15,019 nt of DNA from Lachnoclostridium sp. UBA6558. Its GTDB lineage: Bacteria; Bacillota; Clostridia; Lachnospirales; Lachnospiraceae. The notes beneath the pieces were generated by a model. That model was not told the DNA's origin. It made no database searches and worked only from the letters and a program-made list of their open reading frames with translations. Of this stretch, positions 1 to 5,550 are shown piece after piece. Location: contig DJJW01000097.1 of the NCBI GenBank assembly GCA_002434335.1, forward strand, positions 82,232-97,250, read 5' to 3'. The translations under genes and the position numbers were made by a program. The stretch's first letter is position 1. Each line of letters opens with the position of its first letter.

Positions 1-1
1 C

Positions 2-1042
2 GCGAAGATTGCTATTGTAGGCCTTGGCGGAATGGGAGACTGGCACAGAGAGCTGATAGAATCCATTGATGGTCTTACATTAGCTGGAATATATGATATC
101 AAAGAAGAAAGACAGGAATACGCAAAAGAAAAAAATATCAGAGTATATGGTAGCTTTGAAGAACTTTTAGCAGATGAAGAAGTTGAATTATGCCTGATTG
201 CAACACCGAATGACCTTCATAAACCGCTTGCCATAGCTGCCATGAAAGCTGGTAAGCATGTAGTGAGCGAAAAACCCGTAACCCTTAACTCAGAAGATCT
301 CAAGGAGATGATAGCGGCATCGGAGGAGACCGGAAAATTATTTACAGTACATCAGAACAGGCGCTGGGATGAGGATTTCCTTACCATGAAGAAAATATAT
401 AATGACAATCTTCTGGGAGAGGTATTTCGTATAGAATCCCGTGTTCATGGTTCCAGAGGAATTCCAGGAGACTGGAGACAGCTTAAGGAACAGGGCGGCG
501 GAATGGTTCTGGACTGGGGGGTACATCTGCTGGATCAGATACTTCTTATGCTGAAGGGGGTTAAGCTTAACAAGGTATATGCAACCATTACCCATGTTAC
601 CAATCAGCTGGTGGATGATGGTTTTACAACCAGCCTGCTGTTTGAAAACGGAGTGGAAGTTATCATTGAAGTAGGAACCAGTAATTTTGTCAACCTGCCC
701 AGATGGTATATGCTTGGTGCCAATGGTACAGCAATTATTGAAGACTGGAGCTTAAAAGGTGAGAGTGTAAGTGCAAAAGGCCAGAATGAGAAGGACGTAG
801 TTCCCGTTAAGACAGCAGCAGGACTTACAAAGACCATGGCTCCCAGAAGAGAAGATACCATAGCTAAGACGGAACTTCCCGTTGTAAAAAGTGATATCAG
901 AGACTTCTACCGAAATGTAATTAAGACCATTCGCGGTGAAGAAGAAGCAAATGTAAAGCTGCCAGAAGTTGCAAGAGTTATGAGACTGATGGAAGCAATC
1001 TTTGAATCAGCAGAGAAACACCAGGTAGTGGATTTTGAATAA
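2..1042 (+). CDS. Gfo/Idh/MocA-family NAD(P)-dependent oxidoreductase, 5' end outside window
   Basis: The reading frame is open from base 2. The bases before the first in-frame ATG (32) encode the beta strand and glycine-rich loop of a Rossmann fold (AKIAIVGLGGMGDWH), so the ATG at 32 is internal and the true start lies just left of the window. About 346 residues are visible, close to full length for the family. Counting from the first visible residue, the EKP motif at 90-92 (its Lys is the usual catalytic or cofactor-contacting residue) and the D170-x3-H174 pair, preceded by GGG, are the standard landmarks of sugar, inositol and glucose-fructose oxidoreductase-like dehydrogenases. Such enzymes are cytoplasmic and oxidise a hydroxyl of a sugar or polyol with NAD(P). 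The substrate cannot be read from the sequence. The stop lies 27 nt before the next dehydrogenase, so the two are probably one operon. Confidence 0.93.
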   Translation, partial: AKIAIVGLGGMGDWHRELIESIDGLTLAGIYDIKEERQEYAKEKNIRVYGSFEELLADEEVELCLIATPNDLHKPLAIAAMKAGKHVVSEKPVTLNSEDLKEMIAASEETGKLFTVHQNRRWDEDFLTMKKIYNDNLLGEVFRIESRVHGSRGIPGDWRQLKEQGGGMVLDWGVHLLDQILLMLKGVKLNKVYATITHVTNQLVDDGFTTSLLFENGVEVIIEVGTSNFVNLPRWYMLGANGTAIIEDWSLKGESVSAKGQNEKDVVPVKTAAGLTKTMAPRREDTIAKTELPVVKSDIRDFYRNVIKTIRGEEEANVKLPEVARVMRLMEAIFESAEKHQVVDFE

Positions 1043-1069
1043 ACCTAGAGATTGAAAGCGGGGAAAACA

Positions 1070-2149
1070 ATGGATAAAATAAAGATTGGTATTATTGGCT
1101 GCGGCGGAATTGCCAACGGTAAACATCTGCCGGCAATTAAAAGAAACGGAAACTTTGAGATCATTGCTTTTTGTGATCTGCAGAAAGAAAGGGCGGAAAA
1201 GGCTAAGGCAGAATTTGGTACAGCTGCTTCCAAAGTTTATACAGATTATAAGGAATTATTAAAGGAAAAGGAAATTCAGGCAGTATATGTCCTAACACCT
1301 AATAAATCCCACGCATCCATATCAATTGATGCCATGGAAGCAGATAAGCACGTTATGTGTGAGAAGCCTATGGCAAAGACTTATGAGGATGCAAAGAAAA
1401 TGGTGGAAACGGCTAAGAACACTGGAAAGCTTCTTACTATCGGCTATCAGAACAGATACCGTGCAGATTCCACTTACCTTAAGAGAGCCTGCAGCAATGA
1501 TGATCTGGGTGAAATCTATTATGCAAGAGCCCATGCAGTCAGAAGAAGAGCAGTACCTACCTGGGGTGTATTCTTAAATGAAGAAGAGCAGGGGGGAGGA
1601 CCTTTAATTGATATCGGAACCCATGCACTTGATTTAACTCTCTGGATGATGAATAACTATGAGGTAGAATCCGTAACAGGATCTGTGTACCGTAAGCTGG
1701 CAGAGCAAAAGGAACAGGGCAATGCTTTTGGTGAATGGGATCCGGACATCTTTACGGTGGAAGATTCTGCTTTCGGTTTTATCAAAATGAAGAACGGTGC
1801 TACGATTCATCTGGAAGCCTCCTGGGCGCTTAATACACTGGAAGTGGATGAAGCAAAAGTAAGTCTTTGCGGAACCAGGGCCGGAGCAGATATGAAGGAA
1901 GGCCTTAGAATCAATAGGGTTCAATATAATAAACAGTGCGTTGAGAAACCGGACCTGGGTTCCGGCGGTGTAGCTTTCTTTGACGGCAAGACCGAGAATG
2001 ACTCTGATGTAGAACAGAGAATCTTCTATAATGCCATTACAAAAGGGGAAGAACTGGTGGTAAAACCGGAACAGGCACTTGTTGTAACACAGGTATTGGA
2101 AGCTATCTATGAAGCAGGCAGAACAGGTAAGACAGTATATTTTAATTAA
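1070..2149 (+). CDS. Second Gfo/Idh/MocA-family NAD(P)-dependent oxidoreductase
   Basis: The protein has 359 residues. I chose the ATG at 1070 because an AGCGGGG-type ribosome binding site lies just upstream and the protein then begins directly with MDKIKIGIIGCGG, the Rossmann dinucleotide-binding loop (GCGGIANG, residues 10-17). An upstream TTG at 1052 would only add six non-conserved residues. The EKP motif is at 98-100, and GGG followed by D181-x3-H185 marks the C-terminal alpha/beta domain with the probable catalytic histidine. It is clearly divergent from the preceding gene, so the pair is not a recent duplication and may catalyse successive steps on one sugar or polyol. It is the last gene of its operon, as hairpins including a rho-independent terminator follow. 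The substrate is unknown; sugar or inositol catabolism is the family default, not a conclusion from this sequence. Confidence 0.93.
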   Translation: MDKIKIGIIGCGGIANGKHLPAIKRNGNFEIIAFCDLQKERAEKAKAEFGTAASKVYTDYKELLKEKEIQAVYVLTPNKSHASISIDAMEADKHVMCEKPMAKTYEDAKKMVETAKNTGKLLTIGYQNRYRADSTYLKRACSNDDLGEIYYARAHAVRRRAVPTWGVFLNEEEQGGGPLIDIGTHALDLTLWMMNNYEVESVTGSVYRKLAEQKEQGNAFGEWDPDIFTVEDSAFGFIKMKNGATIHLEASWALNTLEVDEAKVSLCGTRAGADMKEGLRINRVQYNKQCVEKPDLGSGGVAFFDGKTENDSDVEQRIFYNAITKGEELVVKPEQALVVTQVLEAIYEAGRTGKTVYFN

Positions 2150-2160
2150 CATAGAAATCA

Positions 2161-2198
2161 AAGGGAGGCTGCGGCAGACACCTGCTTTATCCTCCCTT
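2161..2198 (+). other. Inverted repeat after the dehydrogenase operon
   Basis: A perfect 8-bp inverted repeat (AAGGGAGG at 2161-2168, CCTCCCTT at 2191-2198) encloses a smaller GCAG/CTGC stem. It has no U tract and sits just before the real terminator. It may stabilise the mRNA 3' end. Confidence 0.5.
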
Positions 2199-2207
2199 AT
2201 GGCTATC

Positions 2208-2252
2208 GGATGGTCAAATGTATGAAACTTTCACATTTGGGCCATCCTTTTT
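2208..2252 (+). terminator. Rho-independent terminator of the dehydrogenase operon
   Basis: GGATGG-CAAATGT (2208-2221) pairs with ACATTTG-CCATCC (2233-2247), with a small internal bulge, and a run of five T follows. It lies 58 nt after the stop of the second dehydrogenase and just before the next promoter. Confidence 0.85.
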
Positions 2253-2265
2253 CTGTTATATTCAC

Positions 2266-2294
2266 TTGACAAATCAAGGTACATTTTAGATAAT
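2266..2294 (+). promoter_or_regulatory. Sigma-A-type promoter for the TPR lipoprotein - hflX unit
   Basis: TTGACA (2266-2271), a 17-bp spacer and GATAAT (2289-2294): a perfect -35 and a 5/6 -10. It lies immediately downstream of a terminator, about 80 nt before the start codon it serves. Confidence 0.75.
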
Positions 2295-2315
2295 TTTAAA
2301 GAGGTGAGAGTACTG

Positions 2316-2361
2316 CCGGGGGATAATTCCCCCTTAATTTGTATGCGTGCCAAAGCACGCA
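2316..2361 (+). promoter_or_regulatory. Two tandem hairpins in the 5' leader of the TPR lipoprotein gene
   Basis: The first hairpin is GGGGGA-TAAT-TCCCCC (2318-2333), with a 6-bp perfect stem followed by a short T-rich stretch. The second is TGCGTGC-CAAA-GCACGCA (2344-2361), with a 7-bp perfect stem, ending four bases before the GGAGG ribosome binding site (2366-2370). They could set mRNA stability or gate translation. They match no riboswitch class that I recognise. Confidence 0.6.
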
Positions 2362-2374
2362 GATGGGAGGAAAG

Positions 2375-3622
2375 ATGAAATATAATAAGGGAATACAACG
2401 GGCATTGCTGCCTTTTCATATATCTGGGAAATTACTGGCTATAATAATAGTTATACCGGTATTGCTTTTAACCGGCTGCGGCGGTAAATCCCCGGGAGAT
2501 TATTATAAAGAAGGACAGGCATATTTTAACAGCGGTAATTATGAAAAAGCAGATGAGAGTTTCTCCAAAGCAATAGAAGGCAACAAAGAGAGAGCGGACT
2601 ATTATATTAGTTATGCTATGAACTTAATACAGCTTAAGAGATATGAGGATGCTATTATTAATTTCGAGCGAAGTATTCTGGATAAAGACAACGGAGTAGT
2701 AAGAAAAAATAATAAAAGAGCCTACAGAGGAGAAGGTATAGCATACTTTAGAGCCTATGATTATGCCTCTGCCATAGAAAATTTTAATAAAGCTCTTAAG
2801 ATAAATGAATTAGAGGATATGAATCAGGACATTTTATCTTATAAGGGGAAAGCCCAGGAGAAATCAGGATTATATAAAGAAGCAGCAAAAACCTTTACAG
2901 AGATCATAGAAAATAACAAGAGTAATACCCAGGCTTATATTAATAGAGGTGATATTTACCGTAAGATGGGTGAGTATGAGAAGAGTCTGGCAGATTATGA
3001 TAAAGCAATCAAGCTGAAAGCTTCGAATTATGATTACTATCTTGCGAAATATTTTCTGCTCCTTGATATGGAGGATAAGGAGGGTGCAGGGGAAGTATTG
3101 AACCAGGCAGCAGCCATAAACGGTACAACCGAGGAAGATAAGTTTAATATGGCTAAGATAACTTATTATAAGGGAGATTTTGAAACTGCCATACAGATGT
3201 TTGGGGAAGCCTTTGGCAATGGATTTACAGAGAGCTATTATTATCTGGGAAGTATTTATGAGCAGCAGAAGGATTATGAAAATGCAGTAACGAATTATGG
3301 GAAATATCTTGAAACCGATGACGGCTCCGATAATGGCAGGGCTTATAATCAGGCAGCAGAATGTCTCATGAAACTAAAGAATTATGATGAAGCACTGGTG
3401 TATATTGAAGATGGTATTAAGGTAAATGACATAGCAGTAAATCAGGACCTAAAAAGAAATCAGATTATTGTATATGAACACCTGGATCGCTTTGAGGAGG
3501 CTTATAAGCTTGTGGAAGCTTATTTAAAAGTCTATCCGGAGGATGAAGCTGCTAAGAAAGAAGCAATATTTCTAAAGAGCAGGCTTGCAGACTCTGTGAT
3601 TATCAAAAAAGAATCAGAATAA
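2375..3622 (+). CDS. TPR-repeat lipoprotein
   Basis: The protein has 415 residues. The ATG at 2375 is preceded by GGAGG at 2366-2370 with ideal spacing. A longer frame opening at TTG 2339 would place the ribosome binding site inside the gene. The N-terminus is basic, then hydrophobic (residues 19-33), ending in the lipobox LLTGC, so Cys35 is the predicted lipid-anchored residue after signal peptidase II cleavage. The rest is a series of about ten tetratricopeptide-like helical pairs from residue 41 to near the end; examples are YYKEGQAYFNSGNYEKADES and YINRGDIYRKMGEYEKSLAD. TPR arrays are protein-binding scaffolds, so this is probably an assembly or docking protein on the outer face of the membrane; the partner is not evident. 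It has its own promoter, and hflX follows after 49 nt with no terminator, so they are likely cotranscribed. Confidence 0.92.
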   Translation: MKYNKGIQRALLPFHISGKLLAIIIVIPVLLLTGCGGKSPGDYYKEGQAYFNSGNYEKADESFSKAIEGNKERADYYISYAMNLIQLKRYEDAIINFERSILDKDNGVVRKNNKRAYRGEGIAYFRAYDYASAIENFNKALKINELEDMNQDILSYKGKAQEKSGLYKEAAKTFTEIIENNKSNTQAYINRGDIYRKMGEYEKSLADYDKAIKLKASNYDYYLAKYFLLLDMEDKEGAGEVLNQAAAINGTTEEDKFNMAKITYYKGDFETAIQMFGEAFGNGFTESYYYLGSIYEQQKDYENAVTNYGKYLETDDGSDNGRAYNQAAECLMKLKNYDEALVYIEDGIKVNDIAVNQDLKRNQIIVYEHLDRFEEAYKLVEAYLKVYPEDEAAKKEAIFLKSRLADSVIIKKESE

Positions 3623-3671
3623 GCTATAAAGCAAATCAATTAAAATAATGAGTCCAGAATGGGAGACGACC

Positions 3672-4916
3672 ATGAGCGAATTGTATGATATAAAAGAGCA
3701 GGAAGAACGCCTGATCTTAGTTGGTGTGGAAACAGGTCCGGGAGATGATACGAGGGATTGTCTGGAAGAACTGAAAGAGCTTGCAAAGACTGCCGGAGCC
3801 GAGACCCTTGAGATAGTAATCCAGAACCGGGAAAGCGTACACCCAGGAACCTATATCGGTAAGGGAAAGATAGAAGAGGTAAGGCTATTGGCAGAAGAAC
3901 TGGGAGCTACCGGTGTAGTTTGCGATGACGAGCTATCACCTGCCCAGTTAAAGAATCTTGAGGATGCTCTTCAGATGAAAGTAATGGATCGTACCATGCT
4001 GATTCTGGATATCTTCGCACAGCATGCGGTTACCAAGGAAGGTAAGATTCAGGTAGAGCTAGCACAGTTAAAATACCGGGCTACCCGTCTTGTCGGTATG
4101 AGAAATTCCTTGTCCCGTTTGGGAGGCGGTATCGGTACCAGAGGACCTGGTGAGAAGAAATTAGAGGTGGACAGAAGATTAATAAGAGACAGGATATCTC
4201 AGTTAAACAGAGAACTTACGGATGTAAAACAAGCCAGAGAAACAACCAGGGAATTGAGAAGTAAAAATCCCATTCCGGTAATTGCTATCGTTGGTTACAC
4301 CAATGCAGGTAAATCAACCCTCCTAAACCACCTGACAGGAGCAGGTGTACTGGAGGAAGATATGCTGTTTGCTACCTTAGATCCCACTACCAGAAACATT
4401 GTACTTCCAAGCGGAGAACAGGTGCTTTTAACAGATACCGTAGGTTTCATAAGAAAACTCCCCCATCATCTGATTGAAGCTTTTCGAAGTACCCTGGAAG
4501 AAGCGAAATATGCTGATATGATTCTCCATGTGGTTGACAGTTCCAATCCATCGGCCTATAAGCACATGCATGTAGTCTATGAGACCTTACGGAATCTGGG
4601 TATCAAAGATAAGACGGTTGTAACCCTGTTTAACAAACAGGACCTGCTGGAGACGGATATTATTATCAAGGACTTTAAAGCAGACAGAACCTTAAAGATA
4701 TCTGCAAGAGAAGAAAAAGGTCTTGACCAGCTGCTGAATGTGATAGAAGAGCTCCTAAGAGAGAGCAAGGTCTTAATTGAGAGGGTATTTTCCTATCAGG
4801 AGGCAGGGCGAATTCAGATAATCCGTAAATACGGACAGATGCTATTAGAAGATTATAGAGAAGAAGGAATATATGTCAAAGCTTATGTACCCAGAGACGT
4901 GATAGGGATGTTCTAA
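3672..4916 (+). CDS. hflX: GTPase HflX
   Basis: The protein has 414 residues, full length for the family. I chose the ATG at 3672 because GGGAG (3661-3665) sits six bases upstream; an in-frame ATG at 3648 has no ribosome binding site. The N-terminal HflX domain (about 1-195) contains the signature glycine-rich segment SRLGGGIGTRGPGEKKLEVD (148-167). The G domain has G1 GYTNAGKS (208-215), a Thr-rich switch I around LDPTT (236-240), G3 DTVGF (255-259), G4 NKQD (321-324) and G5 SAR (344-346). HflX binds the 50S subunit and can split stalled or stress-inactivated 70S ribosomes in a GTP-dependent way. It follows the TPR lipoprotein gene closely, probably in the same transcript. No clear U-tract terminator follows it. 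Confidence 0.97.
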   Translation: MSELYDIKEQEERLILVGVETGPGDDTRDCLEELKELAKTAGAETLEIVIQNRESVHPGTYIGKGKIEEVRLLAEELGATGVVCDDELSPAQLKNLEDALQMKVMDRTMLILDIFAQHAVTKEGKIQVELAQLKYRATRLVGMRNSLSRLGGGIGTRGPGEKKLEVDRRLIRDRISQLNRELTDVKQARETTRELRSKNPIPVIAIVGYTNAGKSTLLNHLTGAGVLEEDMLFATLDPTTRNIVLPSGEQVLLTDTVGFIRKLPHHLIEAFRSTLEEAKYADMILHVVDSSNPSAYKHMHVVYETLRNLGIKDKTVVTLFNKQDLLETDIIIKDFKADRTLKISAREEKGLDQLLNVIEELLRESKVLIERVFSYQEAGRIQIIRKYGQMLLEDYREEGIYVKAYVPRDVIGMF

Positions 4917-5139
4917 GAATATTCTATAGGTGTACATGAAAGAAGCAGGTAATACCAAAATGAGCAGTTTTCAGACAGCATAGTCTTCGATACACCTTAC
5001 TTAATTGTTTGAATAACTAAAATATTATAAGAAATTAGAGTAACAGAAGCAATTTACTAAAATAATATAAAACTAAAATTTAATAATAAAAGTGTCTGAT
5101 TTCATAAAAATAAATAGGGAAAAGGCACTATATAAAAAT
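4917..5139 (+). other. AT-rich intergenic stretch after hflX
   Basis: No gene is visible here. The only structure noted is a 7-bp inverted repeat, AGGTGTA (4928-4934) with TACACCT (4991-4997), around a 56-nt loop and without a U tract. It could be the base of a folded 3' UTR or a weak transcription end. From about 5000 to 5126 the sequence is simple A/T-rich DNA. Confidence 0.4.
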
Positions 5140-5182
5140 ACTATATATAGTTTGGTTGTTATAATAAAATAATATATATAGT
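5140..5182 (+). promoter_or_regulatory. Predicted NrdR operator: two NrdR-like boxes upstream of nrdD
   Basis: Box 1, ACTATATATAGT (5140-5151), is a perfect palindrome. Box 2, AATATATATAGT (5171-5182), differs at one position. Their starts are exactly 31 bp apart, about three helical turns. NrdR, the nucleotide-sensing repressor of ribonucleotide reductase genes, is known to bind paired boxes with an ACWATATATWGT-like core spaced 31-32 bp. Position (upstream of nrdD, adjoining its promoter), core and spacing all agree. The background is AT-rich, which lowers certainty slightly. A weaker lookalike, ACTATATAAAAA, begins at 5127. Confidence 0.75.
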
Positions 5183-5191
5183 ATTTTTTTA

Positions 5192-5220
5192 TTGACTGGG
5201 GAGGAGAAGTTTGCTATTAT
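5192..5220 (+). promoter_or_regulatory. Probable nrdD promoter
   Basis: TTGACT (5192-5197), a 17-bp spacer and TATTAT (5215-5220), each 5/6 to consensus. It starts 10 bp after the second NrdR-like box. Transcription from here would give a leader of about 320 nt. A TATAAT at 5160-5165, between the two boxes, is an alternative -10 but lacks a good -35. Confidence 0.6.
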
Positions 5221-5227
5221 TTTACCA

Positions 5228-5260
5228 AGCGGTTAAACGCTGTGATTACCATAAAATGGT
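5228..5260 (+). promoter_or_regulatory. Two small hairpins at the start of the nrdD leader
   Basis: AGCG-gttaaa-CGCT (5228-5241) and ACCAT-aaa-ATGGT (5248-5260) lie right at the predicted 5' end of the nrdD transcript. Both are short and may be only stabilising elements. Confidence 0.4.
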
Positions 5261-5320
5261 CGAAGAAAATACATATTTACAAATCAAGAATCCTAAATTG
5301 ACTGATACGGAACCAACTAC

Positions 5321-5376
5321 GTGATACTATGTGACAGCTGTGGCAAGAAGGCCAAAGACTGTTATTATAGTATCAC
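5321..5376 (+). promoter_or_regulatory. Long segmented stem-loop in the nrdD leader
   Basis: A perfect 10-bp outer stem, GTGATACTAT (5321-5330) with ATAGTATCAC (5367-5376), encloses ACAG/CTGT (5334-5337, 5359-5362) and then TGGC/GCCA (5341-5344, 5351-5354) around an AAGAAG loop. The internal loops are of near-equal size on both sides (GTG/TATT and CTG/AAGA), as in folded regulatory RNAs rather than terminators. No U tract follows. It matches no riboswitch class that I can name. Confidence 0.6.
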
Positions 5377-5393
5377 ATTGTATTCTGGGGTAA

Positions 5394-5434
5394 GTGTGAA
5401 TCGGATAATGCCTGATTCACAATCTGATTCGTGT
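5394..5434 (+). promoter_or_regulatory. Mutually exclusive hairpins in the nrdD leader
   Basis: TGTGAATC (5395-5402) can pair with GATTCACA (5414-5421), extended inward by GG/CC. The same left arm, as 5394-5406, can instead pair over 13 positions with 5422-5434 if five G-U pairs are allowed. The two folds cannot coexist, which is the layout of a switch. There is no ligand or trans factor in view. Confidence 0.45.
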
Positions 5435-5445
5435 AAGTTTCTCGG

Positions 5446-5493
5446 TCTCAGCTGCAGGGAGGTAACCATGCAGTATTTTAAGCAGACCTGAGA
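5446..5493 (+). promoter_or_regulatory. Hairpin enclosing a 7-codon upstream ORF in the nrdD leader
   Basis: TCTCAG-CTGC (5446-5455) pairs with GCAG-(AC)-CTGAGA (5482-5493), giving 10 bp with a two-base bulge. A competing smaller hairpin pairs CTGCA (5452-5456) with TGCAG (5469-5473) and puts the GGGAGG ribosome binding site in its loop and part of the ATG in its arm. The upstream ORF lies wholly within this element, so its translation and this fold would compete. Confidence 0.5.
5468..5491 (+). CDS. Possible leader peptide (uORF) MQYFKQT before nrdD
   Basis: A 7-codon ORF (ATG at 5468, TGA at 5489-5491) is preceded by AGGGAGG with a five-base spacer, the textbook ribosome binding site context. 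It ends 59 nt before the nrdD ATG and lies inside a hairpin. It has no stretch of codons for a single amino acid that would suggest classical attenuation. It could couple ribosome loading to leader folding, or be a chance ATG after a G-rich structural element. Existence as a translated ORF is inferred only. Confidence 0.35.
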   Translation: MQYFKQT

Positions 5494-5550
5494 TATGTGA
5501 AATGTCAGCAGGTAGTTTCGGATTGGAATGATAATAAAAGGGGGAAAATT

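Noticed and set aside
1634..2161. Open frame of 175 codons on the minus strand, opposite the second dehydrogenase
   Set aside because: It is a shadow of a conserved enzyme gene, with no credible start context or protein features.
5298..5330. Second promoter with TTGACT at 5298
   Set aside because: No -10 hexamer lies at 16-18 bp; the nearest (GATACT at 5323) is at 19 bp and only 4/6. It also falls in the stem-loop region.
5446..5480. T-box-like sequence (AGGGAGGTAACC resembles the T-box AGGGTGGTACC)
   Set aside because: There is no competing terminator with the complementary CCCT arm, no recognisable specifier stem, and nrdD is not a T-box target. The G-rich part is better explained as the ribosome binding site of the small ORF.
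4920..5550. Cobalamin riboswitch before nrdD
   Set aside because: Ribonucleotide reductase genes can be under B12 control, and AGGTG occurs at 4928, but the conserved GCCACTG box and the core GGTG-AA-CC elements are absent.
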